Under the pieces are notes generated by a model that was given only the letters and a program-made list of their open reading frames with translations, was not told the origin of the DNA and made no database searches. Positions 1 through 7,813 of a stretch of DNA of 29,270 nucleotides are shown here, piece after piece; the first letter of the stretch is position 1; the number at the start of each line of letters is the position of its first letter. The DNA is from CAZWCX01 sp964632945 (GTDB lineage: Bacteria; Planctomycetota; MHYJ01; WSZJ01; CAZWCX01): contig CAZWCX010000095.1 of the NCBI GenBank assembly GCA_964632945.1, forward strand, positions 1-29,270, read 5' to 3'. The position numbers were made by a program, and so were the translations under genes.

Positions 1-1
1 C

Positions 2-1579
2 GAGGTGCCGCATGGGGCCGGCGGCGACCTCGAGGAATCGTCGGTTCGCGCCCTGGCCGCGGGGTCGCGAACCGAGGGGACGATCACGCTCGTCTCGCGC
101 CGGGGGGATCCCCTCGACGTGGAGCTGACGCTCGAACACGGCGGGTTGCTCGAGCGGGGGGAGGGATTCGCGTGGGCGGACGCCGTCGAGCACGGCGTCC
201 CGGTCGCCCGCGCGCAGGTGCGTCTGGGGGGGCCGGACGACATTGCCTTCGGTCAGGTGATCCTGCGCATGCCGGCCCCACCCTCCGCCGCGACGACCCG
301 GGTCGTGCTGACCGCTCGCGGGGCGGACGGCGCCGTCGCGCGGCGCGAGCGCGTGCTCGTCCCGGCCGAGCCGTCGGAGCTCGCGCGCGGACTGGAATTG
401 GTCTCGTTCGACCTGCCCGTGACCGTGGCGGGGGATCGGGATCCGCGCTGGCAGCCGGATGCCGTGCAACTGCCGGGGGCCCTCGGCAAGGAACTGCTTC
501 GGTTCGTGGGCGCGCGCGTCCCGGCGCCGGATCCGTACGAGCCGTACACGTACGCCGCCCTGGCGATTCGCAACCGGGGTGCGGCCCCGGTCCCGCTCTT
601 CCTCCGCCTGCGCATCACCGACGCCGGCACGGGCGCGCCGGTCCCGGCTCTGTCCGCTCCCGCCCACGCGAGCGGAGGTTCGGGGGAAAGCCTGGCGATG
701 ACCGAGTGCCCCCCGGGGGAGGTCACGCGGGTGACCCTTCCGGTGTACGTTCACGCCGCGGCCGCGGACGAGGGGGTCTACCGCCGGGAGGCGCGCGCGT
801 TCGTGCCGGGCACGGACCACGTCGTCTTCGAAGCGGTTCGCCGGCTGGAGATCCGCCGCACGGGCGCGCTGGCGTGGGTCGCCGTCCTCGGTTCCCTGGG
901 CGTGGCGCTGGCCGGGGCGGCCTTCCTCGTCCGGGCCGGCGAGTCGTTCTGGCGCTCCTTCCGGCTGCGTGAGCTGGTGACGATCGCCCTCTATGGGTCG
1001 GTGTCGTTCGCGGCGGTGACCCTTCCCGGCAGCGTGCTCGCGTCGGTCTTGTCCGCGGTGCTTGGCCCCGCGAGCGCGGTGGTGACCGGACTGATCGGCC
1101 GCGTCCTGGGATACCTGGTGCTCGTCTCGCTCCTCGTGCTCGTCCCCCGCGTGGGCACGGCGACGCTGGCGGTGGCGGTGCGCTGGGCCCTGTCCGCGGT
1201 CCTGTTCGGCCAGATCAATTTGACGGCACTTCTCTATCTGGCGACCTATGCGGCGCTCCTGGAGGCCGCGCTGTTTGCGGCGGGAGTGACCCGCCGGTCG
1301 GGAGCGGGCGGGGGAGGCGTCGATGCGCCGGCGGCGCCGCCGCCGGCGCTTGCGCCATCGAACCCCGGCCGCGGCCGGATCGCGGCAGCGGCCGTGCTGG
1401 TGGGGCTGGCCGACGCGCTGTCGACCTTCGTCGATTTCCAGATCACCGTGCTGCTCTACCGCGTGTTCTTCGCGGACTGGTACGTCTGGCTGACCGTGGT
1501 TCTGAACGGATTCCTGTACAGCGCGCTCGGGACGGTGCTCGGGTTCCGCTTCGGGCGGGATCTCGCCCGGGTGGCGTGA
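2..1579 (+). CDS. Membrane protein: extracytoplasmic beta-rich region fused to ECF-S-like helical bundle (5' partial)
   Basis: The reading frame is open from the window edge, so the true start probably lies upstream; a GTG at base 5 has no visible ribosome site. Counting from that GTG, residues 1-285 have no transmembrane segment and read like alternating beta strands, consistent with an Ig-like or similar surface domain. A hydrophobic helix follows at about 288-310. A bundle begins with RELVTIALYGSVSFAAV, and further helices run to about 430. A Gly/Ala/Pro linker (about 430-455) precedes two final helices (about 460-515). The bundle's size and its opening pattern resemble substrate-binding S components of ECF vitamin/metal transporters such as the YkoE type. 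That is an inference from pattern only, and no EcfA or EcfT gene is nearby. It may instead be a general polytopic anchor for the extracellular domain. The stop lies 16 bases from the convergent next gene. Confidence 0.75.
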   Translation, partial: EVPHGAGGDLEESSVRALAAGSRTEGTITLVSRRGDPLDVELTLEHGGLLERGEGFAWADAVEHGVPVARAQVRLGGPDDIAFGQVILRMPAPPSAATTRVVLTARGADGAVARRERVLVPAEPSELARGLELVSFDLPVTVAGDRDPRWQPDAVQLPGALGKELLRFVGARVPAPDPYEPYTYAALAIRNRGAAPVPLFLRLRITDAGTGAPVPALSAPAHASGGSGESLAMTECPPGEVTRVTLPVYVHAAAADEGVYRREARAFVPGTDHVVFEAVRRLEIRRTGALAWVAVLGSLGVALAGAAFLVRAGESFWRSFRLRELVTIALYGSVSFAAVTLPGSVLASVLSAVLGPASAVVTGLIGRVLGYLVLVSLLVLVPRVGTATLAVAVRWALSAVLFGQINLTALLYLATYAALLEAALFAAGVTRRSGAGGGGVDAPAAPPPALAPSNPGRGRIAAAAVLVGLADALSTFVDFQITVLLYRVFFADWYVWLTVVLNGFLYSALGTVLGFRFGRDLARVA

Positions 1580-1595
1580 CCGCGGGCAGCGCCGG

Positions 1596-1967
1596 TCAGT
1601 GGGGTTCGACCGTGGGCGTCTCGAACAGGAACTCGCGGCGCAGCCGCTCCATCGGCAGGTGCGACACCCGTTCCTCGACGAAGCCGAGGCCGGGGAAAAA
1701 GCGGTTGACGGCGGCCTGGGCCATCGCCAGGAATTGCGGGAGCTTCTCCTCCTTCATGACCGCGTGCGCCGCCGTGACGTACTTTCCCTTGTTGGTTTCG
1801 GTGTAATGGACGACTTCGATGCGGCCATCCCGGCGCAGCTTGCTGATCACGCGGAATATGACCTGGACCTCCCCGCCGTAGACCCAGGGTGTGGTGAAGA
1901 TGCGATAGACCGCCTCGCCGGCGGCGATGCGCAGGTGGGGTCGGGTGACGTCGAAGTCAGGCTGCAT
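1596..1967 (-). CDS. Conserved-looking hypothetical protein, 123 aa
   Basis: A compact soluble protein of 123 residues with no signal peptide, membrane segment or recognised motif. It starts MQPDFDVTRP and has mixed alpha/beta character with aromatic clusters (TTPWVYGGEVQVIFRV) and a C-terminal charged helix. I do not recognise the family. Support for its being real comes from balanced amino-acid composition, unlike the Arg/Pro/Ala-rich opposite-strand frames, from its fit between neighbours, and from a sigma-70-type promoter about 30 bases upstream. The ATG at 1967 lacks a clear Shine-Dalgarno sequence, so the start is moderately uncertain. It converges on the membrane protein gene at the left and is divergent from the zinc-ribbon gene at 2135. 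Confidence 0.7.
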   Translation of the reverse strand: MQPDFDVTRPHLRIAAGEAVYRIFTTPWVYGGEVQVIFRVISKLRRDGRIEVVHYTETNKGKYVTAAHAVMKEEKLPQFLAMAQAAVNRFFPGLGFVEERVSHLPMERLRREFLFETPTVEPH

Positions 1968-2002
1968 GTCGGCTCGCGGGGGGAGGCGCGGGATCCGGGA
2001 CC

Positions 2003-2031
2003 ATCGTACCGGTCGGCGCGCCGGCGATCAA
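2003..2031 (-). promoter_or_regulatory. Sigma-70-type promoter for the 123-aa gene
   Basis: Read on the minus strand, TTGATC (2031-2026) is followed after 17 bases by TACGAT (2008-2003). Transcription would begin near 1996, about 29 bases before the ATG at 1967. The elements match the consensus at 4 of 6 positions each with ideal spacing. Confidence 0.5.
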
Positions 2032-2080
2032 CCGGCGCGACCGCCCGCTGGGGGGATCCGCGGGCGGGGCAAGCCGGCTC

Positions 2081-2108
2081 TTGAGCCGCCGGGGCAGAAT
2101 GGTAGAAT
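2081..2108 (+). promoter_or_regulatory. Sigma-70-type promoter for the zinc-ribbon membrane protein
   Basis: TTGAGC (2081-2086), a 16-base spacer and TAGAAT (2103-2108) lie just ahead of the gene at 2135. The expected transcription start, near 2114, leaves a short leader containing the GGAGG ribosome site. Confidence 0.5.
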
Positions 2109-2134
2109 GAAGCGCCTGATTGCGGAGGTGTTTC

Positions 2135-2683
2135 ATGGCCGAGGATTCGGGGATGCCGGCGCCGGAATTGCCGGCGGGCGCGGCGTCCTGCGTCCATTGC
2201 CGGAAGCAATTGCCCGCGGGAGAGTTCGCCTGTCCGGACTGCACCCCGGATGCCGTCGGGGGGTCCTCGGATCTGCCGCCGTGGATGCGACCGAAGCCGG
2301 GCGTGGGCGATCCGGATGCCGACCGGCTCGTGAACTCCCCGTTCGTCGTGGCGCTTGCCCTCGGCATCATGGTGCTCTTCTTCGTCTACTACAAGCCGCG
2401 GGAATTGCGGAAAAGCCGAGCCGAGCCGATGCCGATCAAGTCGAAGTACGGCGGCACCGAGGCGGAGCGTCTCAAGTCCTGGAGCGACGAAATGCGTCGC
2501 GACTACATCGATGCCTACGGCGGAGGGCCGGCCCAAGGGGTGACGATGGCGCAGTTGCGCGGCTTGATCGAGGAGCAGTTGCGCGCCATCGAGCGCGATC
2601 CCACCTACACCAAGGAACAGTGCCAGGAGATCCGCCGGATCATCGATCGCGCGCTCGACGACAGCGGTCTGCCCCTGAAGTAA
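2135..2683 (+). CDS. Zinc-ribbon single-pass membrane protein, 182 aa
   Basis: The start at ATG 2135 is set by GGAGG at 2124-2128, six bases upstream; an in-frame TTG at 2120 lacks such a site. Near residue 20 a CVHC pair and, 14 residues later, a CPDC pair form a treble-clef/zinc-ribbon-like four-cysteine site. A single hydrophobic helix (SPFVVALALGIMVLFFVYY, about residues 69-87) follows a Pro-rich linker. The remaining ~95 residues are charged and helical (WSDEMRRDYIDAYGGG, then Glu/Arg-rich helices) and probably cytoplasmic or periplasmic depending on topology. This architecture resembles small zinc-ribbon membrane proteins of unknown function in Planctomycetota. No enzyme motif is present. 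The gene ends 33 bases before a strong terminator and converges on the helicase gene. Confidence 0.8.
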   Translation: MAEDSGMPAPELPAGAASCVHCRKQLPAGEFACPDCTPDAVGGSSDLPPWMRPKPGVGDPDADRLVNSPFVVALALGIMVLFFVYYKPRELRKSRAEPMPIKSKYGGTEAERLKSWSDEMRRDYIDAYGGGPAQGVTMAQLRGLIEEQLRAIERDPTYTKEQCQEIRRIIDRALDDSGLPLK

Positions 2684-2715
2684 CGCGCTCCCGGTGACCC
2701 CGCGGGGGATCAACA

Positions 2716-2761
2716 GCCCGGGCGCGGAGCGATCGTGCCGCTCCGCGCCCGGGCGCGTTTT
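2716..2761 (+). terminator. Intrinsic terminator, 16-bp perfect stem
   Basis: Bases 2716-2731 pair perfectly with 2739-2754 around the 7-base loop ATCGTGC. On the plus strand the stem is followed by GCG and then TTTT at 2758-2761. It lies between the convergent zinc-ribbon gene (ends 2683) and helicase gene (ends 2785). It should stop plus-strand transcription and may act in both directions, although the minus side lacks a T run. Confidence 0.8.
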
Positions 2762-2784
2762 CGCTTCCCCGCGCCGATCGCCCG

Positions 2785-5700
2785 CTATTCCGCCGAGGCC
2801 GACTCGGTCGCGTCGTCGGTTCCCTTCCCTTCCGCGGGTTCGTCGGCGGCCGCGGTGTCCTCCGCCGGCTTGTTCGAGATCCCCTTCTTCGCCGGCGCCT
2901 TGGCCTTGGTCTTCCGCACGGTCGGTTTGCGCTTGGTCTTCGTCACCGACGTGGTGATGCGGCCCTGCGCGACCGTGAATCCGCAGCCCGCGGCCGGGCA
3001 TTTCAGCCCGAGCGGATCGCCCGCGGCGTCGGCCGCCAGGTCGGCCCCGCAGCGCGGGCAGGAAGCGGCCATCATGGTGAGCGTCCCGGCCAGTTCCAGC
3101 GTCTTCCACGACTCCACGGCGGCGCAGCCGCAGTAGGTCTGGAGATGTCCGCTGACCGACCCGAGCCGCTGCGGTTCCTTGCAGGTCGTGCAGGTCGGCA
3201 TGGCCATGTTCTCGTGAACCTTGGTCAGCCGGCCGAGCAGTTCGGAGACCTGGTACATCCGGTGGATTTCCTCGCCGAGTTCCGGCGCCTCGACCCGCGC
3301 ATACCCCATCCGGCGCACGGTCGAATCCAGGATCGACTGCGTGGTCGCCCACGCCACGGTGTTGCCGAGCAGGGCCATCGACCCGGGGTCATGGGTGGTG
3401 AGTACGAAGCGCACGTTGGGCAGCGCGGCATGTCCGAAAAGGGCGCTGCTGAATTCCTGCGGCGTCATCGGGTGACCGGTGTCGTCGCGCAGGCCGCGCC
3501 CGGAGGTGAAAATGTACGCCGTGCGCGCCTCCTTGCCGCGGGAGAGGAGTTCCCCGATCCTCTTGACGCTCGGCAGATCGACCACCGGACCCCAGAAGTA
3601 CAGGTCGCCCGAGGTCGCGGCGATGTCGCGGTCGAAGGTCTCGTTGGCGTAGCCCGCCGCGGCGAGGTCGCACCAGACCTTGAGGACCTCGGGCGTGTTC
3701 TTGATGACGTCGGTGAGCGGAACGACCGGATGGTCCTTCTCCACCTTCTCGAGCAGGCGTGCCAGCGGCCCCGTCTTGGGCGTCTTCGCGCGCAGGAACG
3801 GCAGGTTGCAGAGGAAGATCGCCTGCCGGCGGGCCCGCGACAGCGGGACGTTGAGCAGGCGACGCGCCGGATCCGGATCCGGTCCCGACAGGGTGCGCAT
3901 CACCTCGCCGGGGGGGCCGTCCGGGATGTCGAAAATGACCACGTCGCGGTCGGTGTTCTGGAACTGCTGCACCGTCGCAACCAGGATGCTCGTGAGATTG
4001 TCGTGCCAGAGCAGCTTCTGGATCGCCTTGAGCTGCGCCTCGCCGGGACAGACGACCGCGATCCCTTCGGGGTCGTAACCCGCGTCGAGCAGGTCGTTGA
4101 CCAAGAGGGCGACGCCCGCGGCGTGGAACAGGTTGAAGCGGCTCGAGCGTCCCACCACGCGGGCGGTCCAGGGTTCGATCATCGACGAGTCGACGATGGT
4201 GACGGGACCCTTGGCCCAGGGCACTTCGTACGTCTCGGCGGGCGCGGACCGCTTCTTGATCCCGTCCCGGATCTCGCGGCCGTAGAAGAACTCGCCCTGC
4301 CACTTCGTCAGGTCGGGATACTCGCGGTAGTGCGTGTCGAGGAAGACGAGCGCAGGTACGTCTTTCTTCGCATCGACGGCCGCGCGCACGCCGGACCAGT
4401 CATAGATGTCCTGCGCAAAGGCCTTGCGGCACACCGGCAGCACCTCCGAGGTGCGCGAGGAGCCGGAAGGCATGCGGAAGTCGCCGGAGAGGATCACGCG
4501 CTGCTTGGCCAGCCCGGCCAGCGCGAACAGCGCCGGCACCGCCACCCGGTGGGCCTCGTCGATGATCACCGTGTCGAATTCGCCGTCGAAGACCACCGGG
4601 GCCAGACACCCGCGCGTGACCGTCGTCCCGATCACGAGCGAATCCTCCAGGAGCGCGTTCTCCGCGGCCCGATGCAGGACGCGCGCCACCGGCAGGGCCT
4701 TCTGGATCGTCGTCATGTGCGCCTTGAGCAACTCCACCGTTTCCACCGCCGGCTTGCAGGCGGGGTAGGCGTGCGCGAGTTCCTTGGCGCGGTGCAGCAG
4801 TTCCTCGATCTCCTCCTCCGGCACCGCCTCATCCACGCCGACGGGGGCGAGGTCCTCCGGGAACGGCAGCTTCGCCCCCTCGGTCTTGAGCGAGGACAGG
4901 ATCTGCTTGCGGCAGCGATCGAGAACGGGCGAGGCGTCCCATTCGCCCAGGAACTGGATCTCCGGCGCCTTCTTGGCTTCGTTCTCCGCAACCTCGGCAC
5001 GGATCTGCTCGATCATCTCGTCGAGTTCCTGCAGTTCCTGGAACACCTCCGTGGTCTGGTTTTCGGTCTGGTGCAGCACCACGCTCGTGGTCGAACGCAG
5101 GTCGATCGGCTCCAAGGCCTTGCGCACGTTGTTCAGCCGCTGCCGGTGCGCGGCGCGCAGGCTGATCAGGTACGACGGTCGCAGCACCTCCGGCAGCGAA
5201 TTCTCCGCAGCCAGCGACAGCGTGACCGCCGCTTCGGTCGACTCGGACAATTCCTCCGCCGGACCCAGCCTCAGGATGCTGCCCGGCGGCGGCTCGACCG
5301 ACTGGCTCAAAGTGGCGTAGAACCGGTCCAGCGCCCGGTCGCAGCCGGACGGCGTGTGGGAGACCAGCAGAATCCTCTCCCCCATCGAGGCGAGATGGAC
5401 CGCCAGGGTCGCGATCGTGCGCGTCTTCCCCGTGCCGGACGGGCCGCTGAGCAGCAGCATGTTGCTCGCGCTCCCCTTCTGGATCGCCAGCCGATGCTTG
5501 TCGTTGAGCAGGTCCTGTTCACTCTGCGGGATCTCGAGTTCCTCGGTCTGCCCGACCTCGGCGGGTTCGATGCCGAACACCCGCTTCACGGCACCGTCGT
5601 CGAAGAACTTGCGCTTGCCGTCCCGGGTCCGCTCAATCAGCTTGATCATCTGATCGATCAGCAGATTCTCGAGCACGAGCAGGTCGCCGGCCGCAACCTC

Positions 5701-6024
5701 ATCCCCCAGATTCTCCTCTACCACCACCTGAACTTCGCTTCCCTTCATGGTCTGGACGTGGCCGCGCGTACAGCGACCGCCGACCAGCAGGAGGACCGGC
5801 AGGCCCGCCGCCAGTTCGTGTTCGTTCTCGAGGGCGAACCGGTAGGTGTTCGCGCCGGCGCGCGCCACCAGCAGGCGCCCGTCGAAACAGCGGGTCGACA
5901 GCCGGGAGGGCCGGGTGAGGATGGCGTTGCGCTCCTGCTCGAGCGCGGACAGGATTTCTTCGATGATCTTGTTTACGGGCGAGGAAGTCACGGTCGCCTC
6001 CGTCGTCGCAGATCCCTGGCTCAT
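2785..6024 (-). CDS. SF1 (UPF1/DNA2-like) helicase with degenerate PLD-like region and C-terminal zinc ribbons, 1079 aa
   Basis: A predicted ATP-dependent nucleic-acid helicase or translocase. Residues ~1-170 form a helical and beta N-terminal region. Motif I GPSGTGKTRT lies near residue 195, motif II VIIDEAH near 490, and a motif III-like LSGDFRMPS about 25 residues later. A motif V-like segment, VATVQQFQNTDRDVVIFDI (near 690), and a motif VI-like segment, NVPLSRARRQAIFL (near 725), follow. Together these place it in superfamily 1, closest in layout to UPF1/DNA2 types. A long helical insertion (about 270-450) separates motifs I and II. Downstream, about 800-900, is a segment whose strand pattern and HDP...LLGNTVAW...S stretch resemble a PLD nuclease half whose HxK lysine is missing. 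Two cysteine clusters (about 942-970 and 988-1018) look like zinc ribbons. A Lys/Ala-rich basic tail ending in acidic residues closes the protein. Roles in defence or RNA/DNA metabolism are both possible. ATG 6024 is the only good start. Confidence 0.85.
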   Translation of the reverse strand: MSQGSATTEATVTSSPVNKIIEEILSALEQERNAILTRPSRLSTRCFDGRLLVARAGANTYRFALENEHELAAGLPVLLLVGGRCTRGHVQTMKGSEVQVVVEENLGDEVAAGDLLVLENLLIDQMIKLIERTRDGKRKFFDDGAVKRVFGIEPAEVGQTEELEIPQSEQDLLNDKHRLAIQKGSASNMLLLSGPSGTGKTRTIATLAVHLASMGERILLVSHTPSGCDRALDRFYATLSQSVEPPPGSILRLGPAEELSESTEAAVTLSLAAENSLPEVLRPSYLISLRAAHRQRLNNVRKALEPIDLRSTTSVVLHQTENQTTEVFQELQELDEMIEQIRAEVAENEAKKAPEIQFLGEWDASPVLDRCRKQILSSLKTEGAKLPFPEDLAPVGVDEAVPEEEIEELLHRAKELAHAYPACKPAVETVELLKAHMTTIQKALPVARVLHRAAENALLEDSLVIGTTVTRGCLAPVVFDGEFDTVIIDEAHRVAVPALFALAGLAKQRVILSGDFRMPSGSSRTSEVLPVCRKAFAQDIYDWSGVRAAVDAKKDVPALVFLDTHYREYPDLTKWQGEFFYGREIRDGIKKRSAPAETYEVPWAKGPVTIVDSSMIEPWTARVVGRSSRFNLFHAAGVALLVNDLLDAGYDPEGIAVVCPGEAQLKAIQKLLWHDNLTSILVATVQQFQNTDRDVVIFDIPDGPPGEVMRTLSGPDPDPARRLLNVPLSRARRQAIFLCNLPFLRAKTPKTGPLARLLEKVEKDHPVVPLTDVIKNTPEVLKVWCDLAAAGYANETFDRDIAATSGDLYFWGPVVDLPSVKRIGELLSRGKEARTAYIFTSGRGLRDDTGHPMTPQEFSSALFGHAALPNVRFVLTTHDPGSMALLGNTVAWATTQSILDSTVRRMGYARVEAPELGEEIHRMYQVSELLGRLTKVHENMAMPTCTTCKEPQRLGSVSGHLQTYCGCAAVESWKTLELAGTLTMMAASCPRCGADLAADAAGDPLGLKCPAAGCGFTVAQGRITTSVTKTKRKPTVRKTKAKAPAKKGISNKPAEDTAAADEPAEGKGTDDATESASAE

Positions 6025-6060
6025 GATTCGTGCACCGTACCGCAGACCTGCGCAGAATCC

Positions 6061-6087
6061 ACAACCTCTTCTCGTGAAAGGGGTTGT
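6061..6087 (-). other. Leader stem-loop just upstream of the helicase start
   Basis: In the minus-strand transcript, ACAACC at one end pairs with GGTTGT at the other. One mismatch and three further pairs (CTT/AAG) follow, enclosing the loop TCACGAG. It ends 37 bases before the helicase ATG. It could affect translation or act as an alternative partner to the upstream terminator-like hairpin; that is inference. Confidence 0.4.
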
Positions 6088-6099
6088 AACTCGGCGCGT

Positions 6100-6135
6100 A
6101 AAAAAGAGAAAGACCTCTGCGGAGAGCCTCCGCAG
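6100..6135 (-). terminator. Terminator-like hairpin in the helicase leader (possible attenuator)
   Basis: On the minus strand CTGCGGAG (6135-6128) pairs perfectly with CTCCGCAG (6124-6117) around a 3-base loop. The stem is followed within three bases by the T-rich run TCTTTCTCTTTTTT, ending at 6100. The hairpin begins only about ten bases after the predicted helicase transcription start. It therefore either attenuates the helicase mRNA or serves as terminator for the membrane-protein gene that ends at 6231. Confidence 0.55.
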
Positions 6136-6152
6136 GGTCCCGAAGGGGTGTC

Positions 6153-6180
6153 ACTATACAGACAACTCCGGTTTATGCAA
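6153..6180 (-). promoter_or_regulatory. Sigma-70-type promoter for the helicase
   Basis: On the minus strand TTGCAT (6180-6175) is followed after 16 bases by TATAGT (6158-6153), within an AT-enriched stretch that stands out from the GC-rich surroundings. The start of transcription would be near 6146, giving a leader of about 120 bases before ATG 6024. Confidence 0.6.
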
Positions 6181-6230
6181 TGGTTTTCGGCGATCCGGGG
6201 GGGATTGGAATTCGTGCGGAATCCGCCGGA

Positions 6231-6773
6231 TCAGGGGGCGGATTCGCGGAAGAGGGGGATCCGGAGGGCGACGAGGCAGGCCACCGGGACGATCGGGGTG
6301 CAGGCGAAGGAGAGCAGCGTGCCGAGGAGGGCGCCGAACCCTTCGCCGCGGGTGGCCGGGCGCGAAGATTCGAGGATTTGGGTGTACAGGGGGAACACGT
6401 AGTAGATGTTGTGGGCACAGGAAGCGGCGGTCAGGACCAGGGTGGCGACGCAGGCGGCGACCGCGGCGGACCTTCCCCAGCGGCGCCCCGACCACAGGCC
6501 GACGCCGGCGGCCAGGTAAGCGGCGCCGCAGAGGGCGTGACCGATCAGGCCGAGGGCGGTCCCCCAGTAGACGATGGGGTCCCGTGCCATGGCCTCGAGG
6601 AACGGATTCGGGCCGGCCCGTTGGGCGGCTTCGAGGTAGAACGCCGGGGGAAAGAAGGTGAAGCAGATTCCGACCGTCGCCCCGGCGAGGGTGAACGCCC
6701 CCCAGCCGAGCAGGACTGCGGCCAGGACGCGGGGCCAGGTCCGGGCGCGGCGGGTGGGTTCGGGGTCGGACAC
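6231..6773 (-). CDS. Small polytopic membrane protein, 180 aa
   Basis: The frame is open much further upstream, but that part is antisense to the methyltransferase and Arg/Pro-rich. The GTG at 6773 is chosen because the protein then begins with a short charged tail (VSDPEPTRRARTWPR) directly before the first hydrophobic helix and lies outside the divergent gene. AGGAG sits 12-16 bases upstream, which is longer than ideal. About four transmembrane helices are visible: VLAAVLLGWGAFTLAG, IVYWGTALGLIGHALCGAAY, SAAVAACVATLVLTAASC and LLSFACTPIVPVACLVAL. There are no catalytic motifs and the family is not recognised. It lies upstream of the helicase on the same strand, but the helicase has its own promoter, so an operon is unlikely. 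Confidence 0.7.
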   Translation of the reverse strand: MSDPEPTRRARTWPRVLAAVLLGWGAFTLAGATVGICFTFFPPAFYLEAAQRAGPNPFLEAMARDPIVYWGTALGLIGHALCGAAYLAAGVGLWSGRRWGRSAAVAACVATLVLTAASCAHNIYYVFPLYTQILESSRPATRGEGFGALLGTLLSFACTPIVPVACLVALRIPLFRESAP

Positions 6774-6804
6774 GGGAGGGGGTCTCTCCTGGGGGCAGAC
6801 TTCA

Positions 6805-6833
6805 CCGATATCCCGGCGCAAGCATCCGGTCAA
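6805..6833 (-). promoter_or_regulatory. Possible promoter for the small membrane protein
   Basis: On the minus strand TTGACC (6833-6828) is followed after 17 bases by TATCGG (6810-6805), about 32 bases before GTG 6773. The -35 element is strong and the -10 is weak. Confidence 0.35.
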
Positions 6834-7065
6834 GAGGGATCGCACCCGGCGGTGCCGCGCAGGTCCGGGCCGGCCCCGGGGCGGCTCGTCGGGCCGTGGA
6901 GCGACCGCAGTCAGAGGGCGCGGCGGAGAACCGGGGTCGACGCGTCGGGGCGAGCCTGCGCCGGACGGAACTCGCAGCCGCGGGTGTCGAGTTGCTTGGA
7001 TCTGGCCCGGCGAATTGATAGGGTGTCGGGCCGTCGAGTTCAACCTGTCGGCGGGGAGAGAAGCG

Positions 7066-7782
7066 GTGGCGGATCTTCCGGTTCTTCCGGACGACATGCG
7101 TCGCTCGCTCAAGACGCATGCGATCGTGTTGCATCTGCTGAAACAGAAGTCCGGGGTTCGGCGTGTGCTGGACACGCCGAGCGGCGTGGGGATCCTGGCG
7201 AAACAGCTGGTCGAGCTCGGGTTGGAGGTCACCTGCCTCGACCTGAGCGAGGACGCCCCGTTCCCGGTGGGGACGCGCGGGGTGCGGGCGGATCTGGACC
7301 ATGCGCTGCCGCTGGAGGACGGGGGATTCGATGCGGTGATCTGCGTGGAGGGGATCGAGCACGTCGAGAACCCCCACCACATGCTGCGCGAATTCCGTCG
7401 CATCCTGCGGCCGGGCGGCTGGCTGTTCCTGAGCACGCCGAACGTGCTCTCCCTGCGGTCCCGCTGGAAGTTGTTCTTCACCGGTCGGTTCGCCAAGTTC
7501 AGCGACTTCGCCGGCAACGGGGATCCCCAGTCCCCGCTGGTCCGCGGCCACATCAATCCGGTCGGGTATCCCGAACTCGACTTCGCCCTGACCCGGGCGG
7601 GGTTTCGCGTGGACGCCGTGCACGCCAATCACCTGCGTTCCTACCATCCCTGGTGGGCGGGAACGGTGCGCTGCGCGCTCGGGCTGCGGCGTCCCAAACA
7701 TCATCCGCATCATGCCCGGCTGCTGAGCGACGAATTGCTGTTCGGGGAGAACCTGATCGTTGCGGCGGAGCGGGGTGCATGA
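7066..7782 (+). CDS. Class I SAM-dependent methyltransferase, 238 aa
   Basis: A seven-strand Rossmann-fold methyltransferase of the Methyltransf_11 type. The start is GTG 7066 (VADLPVLPDD), preceded by GGGGAGAG at 7053-7060; longer in-frame extensions are Arg-rich antisense sequence. Motif I is VLDTPSGVGILAKQL (about residues 35-49), where most relatives have D-x-G-x-G; here Pro-Ser replaces the first glycine region. The acidic end of strand 2 is CLDLSED. The motif for strand 4 is FDAVICVEGIEHVENPHHML, followed by LRPGGWLFLSTPN, both classical. The C-terminal half contains aromatic and His-rich segments (SYHPWWAG, PKHHPHHARL) that would contact the acceptor. The EGIEHVENP pattern resembles enzymes that methylate small molecules or quinone/glycan-type substrates, but the substrate cannot be read from sequence. 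It is divergent from the membrane-protein gene and convergent with the phosphodiesterase (31 bases apart). Confidence 0.85.
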   Translation: MADLPVLPDDMRRSLKTHAIVLHLLKQKSGVRRVLDTPSGVGILAKQLVELGLEVTCLDLSEDAPFPVGTRGVRADLDHALPLEDGGFDAVICVEGIEHVENPHHMLREFRRILRPGGWLFLSTPNVLSLRSRWKLFFTGRFAKFSDFAGNGDPQSPLVRGHINPVGYPELDFALTRAGFRVDAVHANHLRSYHPWWAGTVRCALGLRRPKHHPHHARLLSDELLFGENLIVAAERGA

Positions 7783-7813
7783 TCGGGCGCTCGTCGCCGC
7801 GGCCGGGTCGTCC

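Noticed and set aside
3145..6402. A 1085-residue open frame on the plus strand opposite the helicase
   Set aside because: It is Arg/Gln/His-rich without motifs and exactly antisense to a protein with full helicase motifs. GC-rich third codon positions suppress stops on the opposite strand.
6774..7628. Upstream extension of the small membrane-protein frame
   Set aside because: It is antisense to the methyltransferase, whose motifs are clear, and is Arg/Pro/Ser-rich.
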